A stretch of 64,000 bases of DNA from Pseudaminobacter sp040045035 (lineage in GTDB: Bacteria > Pseudomonadota > Alphaproteobacteria > Rhizobiales > Rhizobiaceae): NCBI RefSeq assembly GCF_040045035.1, contig NZ_JBDZDS010000008.1, positions 186,001 through 250,000 of the forward strand, in the 5' to 3' direction. Positions 52,717 to 61,520 of the stretch are shown piece by piece. The stretch's first letter is position 1. Every line of letters starts with the position of its first letter. The position numbers and the translations under genes were made by a program. The notes under the pieces were generated by a model, which worked only from the letters and a program-made list of their open reading frames with translations, was not told the origin of the DNA and did no database searches.

Positions 52717-54456
52717 ATGGTCAGAATCGAGAAAATCCTCCCCATCCTGGCTTGGGGCAAAGCTTATGATCGCGCAGTCATGACCAGCGACCTGGTGGCG
52801 GCAATGATCGTTACCATCATGCTGATCCCTCAGTCATTGGCCTATGCGATGCTCGCGGACCTGCCGCCGGAGGTTGGGCTGTATGCCTCGATCCTTCCTC
52901 TGGTGGCCTATGCGGTCTTCGGCACCAGCCGCGCACTGGCGGTTGGTCCGGTCGCCGTGGTCTCCCTGATGACGGCTTCCGCCATCGGGCAGATCGCGGA
53001 GCAAGGCACCGCCGACTATCTGACCGCCGCAACCGTGCTCGCTCTGCTGTCGGGCGCCATGCTTGTGCTCATGGGCGTATTCCGACTGGGATTTCTGGCC
53101 AACTTCCTCAGCCATCCCGTAATTTCGGGGTTCATCACCGCCTCGGGGCTGCTGATCGCCGCAAGCCAGCTCAAGCATATCCTGGGCGTTCCGGTCAAAG
53201 GAGACACGCTGCCGGATATCCTGGGAGGGCTTCTGTCCAACATCGGCAATGTCAATCCGATCACGCTCGCTATCGGCGGGGGCGCCATCGCCTTTCTCTA
53301 TTTTGCGCGCTCTCGGCTGAAGGGCCTTCTGACCGGCTCCGGCCTCAACAGCCGGTTGTCGGACATCCTCACCAAGACCGCTCCGATACTGACGGTTGCA
53401 ATAACGATCCTGATTGCCGCCACCTTCGATCTGGGAAGCCGTGGCGTCATGCTGGTCGGTGCCATCCCGCAGGGTCTTCCTGTTCCAGCCCTTCCGACGT
53501 TTTCGCTGGATCTTGTCGCAGCCCTTGCCGGACCGGTGCTCCTCATCAGCGCAATCGGTTTTGTCGAGTCCGTCTCGGTGGCCCAGACGCTTGCCTCCAA
53601 ACGGCGTCAGCGCATCGTGCCTGATCAGGAGCTGATCGGGCTTGGAGCCGCCAACATCGCATCAGCGATCTCCTCCGGATTTCCGGTTACCGGTGGCTTT
53701 GCCCGCTCGGTCGTCAACTTCGACGCCGGGGCCGAGACGCCCGCTGCCGGCATTTTTACCGCTATCGGCATCGCCCTCGCCGCCTTGTACCTAACGCCGC
53801 TGCTTGCCAGTCTTCCGCAGGCCACGCTGGCGGCAACGATCATTGTCGCCGTGCTGTCGCTGGTGGATTTCAAGGCAATCCGCAGCGTCTTCGGCTATTC
53901 GAAGGCAGATTTCGCGGCGATGGCGGCAACGATCCTGGTTACCCTGCTCCTGGGGGTGGAGCCCGGCATTCTCTCAGGCGTCTTGCTCTCGCTGGCGCTG
54001 CATCTTTACCGCACCAGCAGACCCCACATGGCTGTCGTCGGACTGGTGCCTGGGACGGAGCATTTCCGCAACATTGAACGGCACAAGGTCATCACTGACC
54101 CCTCGATCCTTTCGATCCGCGTCGATGAGAGCCTCTATTTCGCCAACAGCCGCTATCTCGAAGATCGCATCGCCGCGCTCGTCGCCGACCATCCGAAAGT
54201 GCGGCACGTCATCCTGATGTGTCCGGCCGTCAACGCCATTGACGCCAGCGCGCTGGAAAGCCTCGAGGAAATCAATCATCGCCTCAATGATGCAGGCATT
54301 ACCTTCCATCTTTCCGAAATCAAAGGCCCGGTCATGGATCGCTTGAAGAGGTCGGACTTCCTGCAGCAGCTGACAGGAAGCGTGTACCTTTGCCAGTACG
54401 AGGCCATGGTTGCATTGCGGGGTAAAGGACAAGCGCCGATCTATCATTCGGCATGA
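52717..54456 (+). CDS. SulP-family anion permease with STAS domain
   Basis: A 579-residue transporter. The N-terminal membrane domain (10-12 segments) shows IMLIPQSLAYAMLADLPPEV and GLYASILPLVAYAVFGTSRA, and the C-terminal STAS domain (about 440-555) has VRHVILMCPAVNAIDASALE. SulP proteins move sulfate, bicarbonate or related anions; at the end of a bigR operon it may export sulfate or sulfite formed by persulfide oxidation. It follows blh by 31 bases. Confidence 0.92.
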   Translation: MVRIEKILPILAWGKAYDRAVMTSDLVAAMIVTIMLIPQSLAYAMLADLPPEVGLYASILPLVAYAVFGTSRALAVGPVAVVSLMTASAIGQIAEQGTADYLTAATVLALLSGAMLVLMGVFRLGFLANFLSHPVISGFITASGLLIAASQLKHILGVPVKGDTLPDILGGLLSNIGNVNPITLAIGGGAIAFLYFARSRLKGLLTGSGLNSRLSDILTKTAPILTVAITILIAATFDLGSRGVMLVGAIPQGLPVPALPTFSLDLVAALAGPVLLISAIGFVESVSVAQTLASKRRQRIVPDQELIGLGAANIASAISSGFPVTGGFARSVVNFDAGAETPAAGIFTAIGIALAALYLTPLLASLPQATLAATIIVAVLSLVDFKAIRSVFGYSKADFAAMAATILVTLLLGVEPGILSGVLLSLALHLYRTSRPHMAVVGLVPGTEHFRNIERHKVITDPSILSIRVDESLYFANSRYLEDRIAALVADHPKVRHVILMCPAVNAIDASALESLEEINHRLNDAGITFHLSEIKGPVMDRLKRSDFLQQLTGSVYLCQYEAMVALRGKGQAPIYHSA

Positions 54457-55145
54457 CATTGAATGGTTCTGTTCCAACGGCCGAGCGACAGGCCCTCGAT
54501 CGCAAGGAGGGCATGGCTAGCACGTCGGCCTTCCGGCGTGGTTGGATCGGCGGGATCGAAAGGCCTTCGTCCGGTTGCGTGCCACCAACAGGCGATTTGA
54601 CGCTGCAGCGGGCGAAGAAGTTTTCCGGGTTGCGGGTGAGCGTCATCGTGCCAACGCTGATTAGCCGATAATCTGCACGGGGCCGGGTCTTGGTCAGGCC
54701 TAACGGATTGACGCGGTAGGTCTTGGCTTCTGCATAGGGCATCGACATGAACAGGTCGCAGCGATGGAAATCGGCATCCGCGTCGGATACAGCGGCGGCC
54801 CTTCATCGCCGAAGAAGGCCATGCCGCGGTCAGTGTGGAAGATGCGTGACCCAGAGGTACTGTCACGTTGTTTTTCGGCAAGGATTTTTTGGTAGTTGCT
54901 GGGCACGAGCAGGAACGCCCTGCGGCACAAATGTCCCACGCCCTGCCGTCTGGAAAATCAACAGCAAGAGCTTTGCCGGCAATGATTCGTCTTCATTCGA
55001 CCCTGTAATTACCAATTAGATACTGGAATGCGGACTAAATAACGGAGCAGGCGGGGTAAGGCGTAGGTCCGCTTGGGTTGCCTAACTTCCTGCCGAGAAG
55101 AATGGCCAGCACGGGATATTGCCCGCGCTGGCAGCTTGGGAGCGA
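54457..55145. other. spacer holding a catalase remnant and unassigned sequence
   Basis: About 690 bases between convergent sulP and nirK. The part at 54604-54775 is a catalase relic (listed separately). The parts at 54457-54603 and 54776-55145 yield no recognisable protein on either strand and no clear terminator. The stretch looks like degraded chromosomal or island junction DNA. Confidence 0.5.
54604..54775 (-). pseudogene. catalase gene fragment
   Basis: Minus-strand translation from about 54775 gives MSMPYAEAKTYRVNPLGLTK, then TRPRADYRLISVGTMTLTRN followed by PENFFA. This matches the haem-binding stretch of monofunctional catalases (usual form MPxxDAKTYRFNPFDLTKVW and GTMTLNRNPENFFA). 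Only about 48 residues remain, with no N-terminal catalytic His or downstream region, so it is a dead remnant. Confidence 0.8.
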
Positions 55146-56681
55146 CTAGTTCGCGGCCTCTTCGGCCGGGCCTGTATGCATGATGTCGTCGTTTTCCGGA
55201 CCGTCGACGATCAAATATCCGGCCAGGCCGCGCTCGGCGCGCGAGAGCGCGTGGTCGACCAGCACGTAGTGCCCGCCGCGATCGACCTTGAAGTCGACGA
55301 TCGTCGCGCCGCCGGGCGGAACGGTCGTGGTTTGCACGCCGGTCAGGGTCGGCGAGCCGACGCTGCCCATCGAATAGACGTTGTCGAAGATTTCCCCGAT
55401 GACGTGGAAGGAGGAGGTGAAGTTCGGCCCGCCCACGCCGAAGAAGATGCGCACCGTCTCTCCGGCATTCGCATAGAGCGGGTGCGTCTTGGTGAGCGAG
55501 CCGACCGCGCCGTTGAACAGAAAATATTCCGGCCGCTCGGAGGTTAGCTTGTCGTAGTCCATCTCCATCTCGCCCTTGGTGCCGAAGGGCAGGACCGTGT
55601 AGAGTTCGCCCTGCATGACGTAGAATTCGCGGTCGACATGCGGCAGGCCGCCTTCCGGCTCGATGAGGATCAGCCCATACATGCCGCTCGTGATGTGATG
55701 CGCCACGCTCGGCGTCGCACAATGATAGACGAAGATGCCGGGCCTCAGCGCCTTGAAAGTCACGACGCTTTCATTGCCGGGGTCGGTCTGCGTGGCGTGC
55801 GCGCCGCCGCCCGGACCCGTCGCGGCATGGAAATCCACCGAGTGCGTCATCACGCTTTCGGCCGGGTTCTTCAGGTGAACCTCGAGCATGTCACCTACCC
55901 GCGCGCGGATGAAGGGGCCCGGCACTTTGGCGTTGAAGGTCCAGTAGGTGTAGGTCGCGCCGTCGTCCAGATTGCCCACGAGTTCCACCGTTTCGAGGTC
56001 GACCCTGACAATCCTGGGCGGCCGCTGTCCGATCGGCCCAGGCAGGTCTGCCGGGTCGCGAACGACGTCCGCGGCGGTCGAGGCCATCGCCTCGCGCGGA
56101 CCCGGCATGACGTGGATGCGTCCCTCCATGCCCGCCTGTCGGTGCCCGGCGATGGAGCAAAAATAAGCGAATTCACCGACCTTGCCGGCCGTGAAGGCGA
56201 AGGTGGACGAAGCGTTCTTGCCGACCACGATCGAGGACCGCGCCGCATATTGGTCGATCACCACGTCGTGCTCGGCACCTTCGCCGTTGATCAGGTTGAT
56301 CTGCACCAGTTCGCCCTCGTGCACCATGAGGCTGGGGTTGACCTGGCCGTCAATATCGCCGCCAACTCCGAGATAGACCATCCGTCCGGCAGCGATGCCG
56401 GTCCTGAGCGTGAATATCTTCGGATTGTGGTAGCTCACTATTGCCCCGGTTCCCGCCCCAGTCGCGGCAGCAGACTGCGGTTCGGCGGGGGTGGCGGACG
56501 GTTCGGTCTGGGTTGGCTGGGTGGCTTGCGTCGTTGCGGGGTGCTGATGGGTCTGGGCGGTTGCCGGAGTGATGAAGCACCACGACATGACGATCACGAG
56601 AAGGGTCGCAAGCCATCGTCCTTGTGCGGCCCATTCCCTGATACCCGGTTTGGTGTCCGATCTTCTAAATTTGTCGCACAT
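55146..56681 (-). CDS. nirK: copper nitrite reductase with extra N-terminal cupredoxin domain
   Basis: A 511-residue precursor, about 140 longer than usual NirK. A Sec-type signal ends near residue 43 (WCFITPATAQ), then a Thr/Pro/Gln linker. An added cupredoxin domain (about 85-190) has a full type 1 copper set: His138, Cys175, His180, Met185. The NirK core (about 215-500) carries type 1 ligands His280, Cys321, His329, Met334 and type 2 ligands His285, His320, His426, with Asp283 and Ile428 at the active site. It reduces nitrite to NO in the periplasm. Three-domain enzymes of this kind are known from Hyphomicrobium denitrificans. ATG 56681 follows AAGGAGACATTC. No nirV is adjacent. Confidence 0.95.
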   Translation of the reverse strand: MCDKFRRSDTKPGIREWAAQGRWLATLLVIVMSWCFITPATAQTHQHPATTQATQPTQTEPSATPAEPQSAAATGAGTGAIVSYHNPKIFTLRTGIAAGRMVYLGVGGDIDGQVNPSLMVHEGELVQINLINGEGAEHDVVIDQYAARSSIVVGKNASSTFAFTAGKVGEFAYFCSIAGHRQAGMEGRIHVMPGPREAMASTAADVVRDPADLPGPIGQRPPRIVRVDLETVELVGNLDDGATYTYWTFNAKVPGPFIRARVGDMLEVHLKNPAESVMTHSVDFHAATGPGGGAHATQTDPGNESVVTFKALRPGIFVYHCATPSVAHHITSGMYGLILIEPEGGLPHVDREFYVMQGELYTVLPFGTKGEMEMDYDKLTSERPEYFLFNGAVGSLTKTHPLYANAGETVRIFFGVGGPNFTSSFHVIGEIFDNVYSMGSVGSPTLTGVQTTTVPPGGATIVDFKVDRGGHYVLVDHALSRAERGLAGYLIVDGPENDDIMHTGPAEEAAN

Positions 56682-56744
56682 GAATGTCTCCTTGTTGCCA
56701 CGAACAATGCGCGAAAACCTTAAGTCGCGGGGACTTGACGCTCT

Positions 56745-56758
56745 TTGCGGAAAAGCAA
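56745..56758. promoter_or_regulatory. Crp/Fnr-type box (TTG-N8-CAA) upstream of nirK
   Basis: TTGCGGAAAAGCAA, a TTGC/GCAA dyad centred about 70 bases before the nirK ATG, the position expected for NnrR/FixK-type activation. It shares the TTGCG half-site with the pseudoazurin box at 11215. Confidence 0.65.
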
Positions 56759-57272
56759 CTACGAAGAAATGCTGGTGTCGACTGGGACGATGCTTCGAGC
56801 CTCGTGCGTCGCGCCCAAACTGTCAAGGTGTAGGGGGCAGGCGGTCCGAAGCCGCGGGCGAACCAGTATCCGGCAAAATTGGATGGCAAAATCCAGAAAC
56901 GTCGCCCCCATGCACATGCTGAGAGTGATCAGCCAATCTCCAGGCGTGTCCGACGTCAGCGCCAATGAGACAAAATCGGCTTAGGGTTCGGAATGCGCCG
57001 AGATGGCGTGATTGCGTTTGCCGCAAAGCGACCGGCAATCGCGGAGGCGGCAACAAGGCCGACCATTCGCTTCGTCGAGCTGAAAAGCGAGGAGCGACTC
57101 GACGTACACGCTTCACCGAGTACGCACCGTCACGACAATCAACAGCATTAATCATTCTCTATCCACGTGATGGTTGGGTGAGGCACTCGTCGTCTGCGGG
57201 GCCTCCCCTGCCCTTCACCATGGTGTTTTTGGCCGGCTTTCGATGTCAACGACACGAACCGTCAAAGGGAAA
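56759..57272. other. spacer between nirK and porin genes, with IS remnant
   Basis: About 510 bases. Apart from the IS110-like remnant near 57020-57153 and the porin terminator, it has no confident gene. A minus-strand frame at 56759-56965 translates to a partly hydrophobic segment (LITLSMCMGATFLDFAIQF) without a recognised family. Confidence 0.45.
57020..57153 (+). pseudogene. IS110-family transposase fragment
   Basis: The plus frame from about 57035 reads AIAEAATRPTIRFVELKSEE and RLDVH before turning to unrelated residues and a TAA at 57151-57153. This matches the conserved IS110 segment (usual form AEAICEAVTRPTMRFVPIKS, E/Q-rich, then the HR-R region). Only about 30 residues remain. Confidence 0.6.
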
Positions 57273-57298
57273 GGGCCCGGCGAATGATCGCCGGGCCC
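57273..57298 (-). terminator. terminator of the porin gene
   Basis: A perfect 11-base stem, GGGCCCGGCGA (57273-57283) with TCGCCGGGCCC (57288-57298), loop ATGA, 34 bases past the porin stop on the minus strand; TTTCCCTTT follows on that strand. Confidence 0.8.
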
Positions 57299-57332
57299 CT
57301 CTGCCTGATCAACTTGGAGGTCTAGATGATGA

Positions 57333-58505
57333 TCAGAACGAACGCTGGAAGCGAACCATGCCGCCGAAGCCGTCGCGGATCTTGACTTTGTCTTCCGTGT
57401 GCACCGAGTTCCAGGCGATCTCCGGAGTGATCTTGAAGCCCGGAACGATCGTGTAGGCCACGTTCGCGACCACGGCGACGTCCTTGTTCTCGGCGTAGGA
57501 AACCTGTGCGTTGAACGCAGCCTGCTTGCTCAGCTTCACAGTGCCGCCGCCCCAGACGGCCCAGTTGCCGAGCCAGCCCTTGTAGAAGCTGCGGTCGATG
57601 TTCTTGTTGGTGCCGTAGCCGCCCATGACCCACAGCGAGACGGTGTCGGAGGCGTTGACGTCGAGGCGAACCTTGCCGGCCCACTCCTGCCAGACCGAGT
57701 CGTAGCCGACGACGCCGGAGATGCCGCCCCAGGCCTGCGTGAAGGCCGCGCCGGCAACCACGTGCGGAGCGTAGGAATCGATCGTGTAGAACGTGCCACG
57801 ACCTTCTTCGAGAGCAACCGCCGCCGAGAAGCCGCCGTCGCCCTTGTAGGTGTAGGCGATCTGGTGGGTGTCGTACGAGCTGCCCGCATAGGGGATCAGG
57901 TCGTCTTCGATGACGGCGCCGGCATAGTTGGTGAAGGTGGCGAACAGCGAATCGGTCTTGCCGATGCGGAAGCCGCCGAGCTCGATATAGGCGTGGTTGA
58001 TGCCCAGGTTCGTCGCCGTATCGGTGATGCCGCCCGCAACGACCGTGTTCCAGTCGAAGTTGATGTGCATGTAGCCGCGCAGGGTGCCGAGTTCGGTCTC
58101 CGAACGGGCGTCGAGCTGCATGGCTGCGCGGGCGCGCTTGAAGTAGGTGTCGTTGGTCTTGACCTCACGCAGAGTCGGCTTCGGGCCGACGGAGCCGTCA
58201 GCTTCCCAGTCAGCGATCGCATCGGCGAGCTCGCCCTCAGCGCGTGCCAGATCAAGCTTGTCGATGACGTTGTTCAGGCCGCGTGCGCCGCCCTTGCCGG
58301 CGCGGACGTCGTAGCGGATGTAGCCGCCGACCTTGACGCAGGTCTCGGTGCCGGGGAGGTAGTAGAAGCCGGCGCCATAAACGTCGCAAATGCGAACGTA
58401 TTCAACGGGTTCCGGCTCAGCGACGACGACAGCGTCGGCAGCGTGGGCACCGGAAACCGCGGCGAGAGCCGCAGCGGAGCCAAGGAGAAGGCTCTTGATA
58501 TTCAT
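57333..58505 (-). CDS. alphaproteobacterial outer-membrane porin
   Basis: A 390-residue precursor: signal peptide MNIKSLLLGSAAALAAVSGA ending AHAAD, then the diagnostic rhizobial/Brucella Omp2-type opening PEYVRICDVYGAGFYYLPGT-like (here EYVRICDVYGAGFYYLPGTE) with TCVKVGGYIRYDVR, and a C-terminal Phe in MVRFQRSF for BAM recognition. ATG 58505 follows GGAG; the ATG at 58535 would bury the signal peptide. It forms a 16-strand general diffusion channel. Single gene, with its own terminator. Confidence 0.93.
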   Translation of the reverse strand: MNIKSLLLGSAAALAAVSGAHAADAVVVAEPEPVEYVRICDVYGAGFYYLPGTETCVKVGGYIRYDVRAGKGGARGLNNVIDKLDLARAEGELADAIADWEADGSVGPKPTLREVKTNDTYFKRARAAMQLDARSETELGTLRGYMHINFDWNTVVAGGITDTATNLGINHAYIELGGFRIGKTDSLFATFTNYAGAVIEDDLIPYAGSSYDTHQIAYTYKGDGGFSAAVALEEGRGTFYTIDSYAPHVVAGAAFTQAWGGISGVVGYDSVWQEWAGKVRLDVNASDTVSLWVMGGYGTNKNIDRSFYKGWLGNWAVWGGGTVKLSKQAAFNAQVSYAENKDVAVVANVAYTIVPGFKITPEIAWNSVHTEDKVKIRDGFGGMVRFQRSF

Positions 58506-58976
58506 ATGAAGACTCCAGTCAAAAGTTGCTTTCAAGGTCTGGGTTCATTTGGCTGAAGTTCAGCATTTCCCTGCCCCACACCCGAGGCCGGTCTACCGAG
58601 GCCACATGACGGTTGCGTCTCGGGCGCATGACAGTTCGATGACGGCGGACAGGCCGCGGACGAGTGATGCCAAATGGTGACAGTGGCTCTGCCGGACCCG
58701 GTTTCAGGGAGCTCGATGGTCGCGGCAGACTGCGGAAATGCAGGCCGAAATTGAAAGAGTGGCTCCCTCCCCTCCCCTCCCCTCGCACGAGCGCTCGTGG
58801 CGATGCTGCGGACAGGCATTGGGTGCCAGCGGGTAAAAAGCAGCGCCGCCCGGTTCGGGGGAACCTGGCGGTGCGGGCATTGAAGGTGCGGGCGCTTGAG
58901 CCCTGCCCTGCGCGCGCGGCGAAGCGGCGGCGGACGGGTGCGGTTGACCCCGTGTGAGCACCGGACGCGCCGGTGC
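58506..58976. other. intergenic region, porin promoter side and FAD gene end
   Basis: About 470 bases. The part near 58506-58700 presumably holds the porin promoter and long leader. Around 58767-58800 is a C-rich repeat (CCCTCCCC units) followed by CGAGCGCTCG. Near the right end, CACCGGACGCGCCGGTG (around 58959-58975) forms a hairpin beside the stop of the FAD gene. No coding sequence was recognised. Confidence 0.5.
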
Positions 58977-60308
58977 TCAGAACCCGCTGATCAGTTCGAT
59001 CTTGGAGCCGTCCGAGAAGCGGGTGAAACGGAAGTCCCTCGGGTCAACGAGCGGCGTGCGCCCGGTGACGATATCGGCCATGAGCCGGCCGGCGGCCGGG
59101 CCGATGCCAAAACCGTGGCCGGAGAAGCCGGTGGCGATGTGGAAGCCGCGGATGCTGTCGATCGCCGAGATGACCGGCACGGCGTCCGGCGTCACGTCGA
59201 TATAGCCGGCCCAGCGCTGGGCCACCTCCGCCTTCTCGAACACCGGGAATGCCTTCTTGAGATTGGCGAAGGCGATGTCGGAGAGCTTTTTAGCCGGCTT
59301 TGGATCGAGCACGCGGCAATATTCGAAGGGGCTGGCCTCGTCCAGTGGCCAGTGGTTGGGAATGCGCGCCTCGTCGAAGAAGCGGCCGCCGAAACGGAAG
59401 TTGAGCGAGCGCCATTCCTTGCGGAAGGCCGGCAGGAAGTCTAGCGCATAGCGGAAGGAGTTCGGCACGATGTCAACGACGTTCTCGTGGCCGGAGGCGA
59501 TGGTATAGCCGCCGTCCTGCCGCTTGCGCACGGCAAAGCCGTTCGACCACATGGCCTGCTCGGGGCCGCCCTCGAGCGGCTTGGTGCGCATGACCGAGTT
59601 CATCACCTTGAGCTGCGGCAGGATGATGCCGTGCCTGCCCGAGAACAGGCTCGACCAGGCGCCGCCGGCCAGCACCACCGCCTTGCAGGCGATGGACCCG
59701 CGCTCGGTGACGACGCCTGACACGGCGCCGCCGGCCGTCTCGATGCCGCGCACCGCGCATTCGGTGAGGATCGAGGCGCCCTTTTCGCGCGCTGCCTCGG
59801 CGATTGCCGGTGCGGCCTTCTGCGGCTCGGCGCGGCCGTCGGCTGCGGTGTAGAGCGCGCCCTTGAGGTTCATGGTGGTGCCGGGGAACATGTTGCGGAA
59901 CTCGGCGCCGCTCAGCATTCGCGAGTCGAGCTGGTAGCCGTCGAGATTGCGGTTCCAGCGCTCGTGGTTGGCGTATTCCTCGTCGGTGGCGCAGGTGAAG
60001 ATGATGCCGGCGCGCTTGTAGCCGGTGTCGCGGCCGATGCGCTGGTCGAGCGTGCCCCAGATGCGCAGCGCCTCCGCCATCAGCGGCACTTCGCGCGGGT
60101 CTCGGCGCGAGATGCGCACCCAGCCCCAGTTGCGGCTCGACTGCTCCTGGCCGATGCCGCCCTTTTCGCACAGCGCCACGCGCAGCTTCTGCTCGGCCAG
60201 TTCCAGCGCGGTCGAGGTGCCGATGATACCGCCGCCGATGACGACGACGTCCACTTCCTTCGGCAGTTCGGCATCCCCATGGACGGGAACGACATAGGGT
60301 CCGGGCAT
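58977..60308 (-). CDS. DAO-family FAD-dependent oxidoreductase
   Basis: A 443-residue flavoprotein: VDVVVIGGGIIGTSTALELA with the GxGxxG FAD motif near residue 20, EQSSRNWGWVRISRRDPREV, AGGAWSSLFSGRHGI, and the C-terminal GFSGHGFGIGPAAGRLMADI. These match the glycine/sarcosine/dimethylglycine-oxidase-like branch (SoxB-related), oxidising secondary or tertiary amine nitrogen substrates. ATG 60308 is preceded by GGAGGAGTTTTTCTGAC. It is not linked to sox or folate genes here; exact substrate unknown. Confidence 0.85.
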   Translation of the reverse strand: MPGPYVVPVHGDAELPKEVDVVVIGGGIIGTSTALELAEQKLRVALCEKGGIGQEQSSRNWGWVRISRRDPREVPLMAEALRIWGTLDQRIGRDTGYKRAGIIFTCATDEEYANHERWNRNLDGYQLDSRMLSGAEFRNMFPGTTMNLKGALYTAADGRAEPQKAAPAIAEAAREKGASILTECAVRGIETAGGAVSGVVTERGSIACKAVVLAGGAWSSLFSGRHGIILPQLKVMNSVMRTKPLEGGPEQAMWSNGFAVRKRQDGGYTIASGHENVVDIVPNSFRYALDFLPAFRKEWRSLNFRFGGRFFDEARIPNHWPLDEASPFEYCRVLDPKPAKKLSDIAFANLKKAFPVFEKAEVAQRWAGYIDVTPDAVPVISAIDSIRGFHIATGFSGHGFGIGPAAGRLMADIVTGRTPLVDPRDFRFTRFSDGSKIELISGF

Positions 60309-60983
60309 GTCAGAAAAACTCCTCCAGCTGACAAAGTTCGGCGACGCTGGCTTCGTCGGGCAGGCCGGGCAGCATCGAGACAAAAAGGGTGAGATCCCGC
60401 GGGTCAGTCATGAGACGTTGGGGTCGGGCCGTATCGGTTGCCACGAAACCGGGGTCAGCGCGACACGCCCGCTAGCGGTGGCGAGAACGCCACATCGACG
60501 GCGCGGACGTGGAAGTTCAGCTCTTCGTCGAGAATGTCGAGGTCGACAAGGCGACCGAAGCCGGCGGTCTTTGACCGGTACTTCCCATTGCAGCCCCCTC
60601 CCCTCAAAGAGCCTGCGATACCAAAGCTTTGGATGGGTTGCATGCAAGGGCGAACGGCGCGTTTCGTGATGATTTGTCGTTAGTCGCGAAAACAGGAAAC
60701 GCCAGATGGTAGAGGGAGGCAACTATTTTTTCGGCGTCACTTCACCTGGCATAAGTGTTCTCCCTACCTGGCGATGATGATCGCTTGTCACGCGTGCGGG
60801 TTTCGGGCGGTGAGTTGGGAGCTGTCAACCGATCATGGCGGGTGTTCCCGGATTGCGGAGCGTTCGGGCAAGTTGGCGGGCGATGATTTGGGCCCGAGGG
60901 CGCCCTGCGACCTTTGGCGCTTTGCGTGGGCGCGTTCCTGGCGTAAAGTAGCATCCCAGATACCACTTACGGAAGCGAATGGA
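60309..60983. other. intergenic region with a parS-like site
   Basis: About 675 bases. A minus-strand frame at about 60455-60643 (reading FGRLVDLDILDEELNFHVRA) looks protein-like but has no recognised family or start, possibly a gene remnant. A parS-like palindrome lies at 60814-60829. The promoter of the globin gene is presumably in 60850-60980. Confidence 0.4.
60814..60829. other. parS-like centromere site, copy 1 (imperfect)
   Basis: GTTGGGAGCTGTCAAC, 14 of 16 identical to the perfect site at 62608 and fitting the repABC parS pattern GTTNNCNGCNGNNAAC except for one position. Confidence 0.45.
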
Positions 60984-61448
60984 ATGACCCCCATCGAAAG
61001 GGCGCGCCCGGTCGCCGAAACTCCCCTCTCCCACCCGCAGGTCGACCGCGCCTTCATAGGCAGGCTCGTGCGTGCCTTCTACGCCAAGGTGCGTCGCGAC
61101 GCGCGGCTCGGGCCCATCTTCGCGCGGGTGATCGCGGGAGACTGGGAGCCGCATCTGGAGAAGATGACCGAGTTCTGGTGCTCGGTGATCCTGAAGACCG
61201 CCAGCTATAACGGCCGGCCGGTGCCGGCGCACCTCAAGCTCAAGGAGGTGAAGGAGGAAGATTTCGCGATCTGGCTCGGGCTCTTCGCCGAGACGGCGCG
61301 CGAGCTTTGCGTGCCCGAGGTGGCGGCGGTGTTTGTCGACCGGGCCGAGCGCATCGCCAAGAGCCTGCAACTGGCCATGTTCTTCCACCTGCCGAGGATG
61401 CTGGACAGGCAGGCGGCGGTGACAGCTGTCAACCGCGAGGAGCCGTGA
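60984..61448 (+). CDS. group III truncated haemoglobin
   Basis: A 154-residue globin of the trHb3 (Campylobacter Ctb-like) type. It has FIGRLVRAFYAKVRRDARLG with PIFARVI, then the E-helix region KMTEFWCSVILKTASYNGRP, the proximal His in PVPAHLKLKEV, and the H-helix RAERIAKSLQLAMFF. The ATG at 60984 gives a normal family length. Group III globins bind O2 and NO and are linked to NO or peroxynitrite detoxification. It is followed by an NsrR-like regulator; its 3' end contains a parS-like site. Confidence 0.9.
   Translation: MTPIERARPVAETPLSHPQVDRAFIGRLVRAFYAKVRRDARLGPIFARVIAGDWEPHLEKMTEFWCSVILKTASYNGRPVPAHLKLKEVKEEDFAIWLGLFAETARELCVPEVAAVFVDRAERIAKSLQLAMFFHLPRMLDRQAAVTAVNREEP
61418..61433. other. 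parS-like centromere site, copy 2 (inside globin gene)
   Basis: GGTGACAGCTGTCAAC, 15 of 16 identical to the perfect palindrome at 62608. It codes for Val-Thr-Ala-Val-Asn near the globin C-terminus, beyond the globin fold, so the protein tolerates it. Confidence 0.55.
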
Positions 61449-61520
61449 CGATGACTCGGCGCGTCGCCTTGCCCGGGCCGGGCAGCCGGCGCCCTTCCCT
61501 GCTGCGATAGGACCGCCACC

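Noticed and set aside
58767..58800. CCCTCCCC-type direct repeats, considered as a possible CRISPR-like or iteron array
   Set aside because: Units are only 5-6 bases, adjacent without spacers, and confined to about 30 bases: simple low-complexity sequence.
60455..60643. Minus-strand frame with a protein-like segment before the globin gene
   Set aside because: No recognised family, and the start is not supported; at best a remnant.
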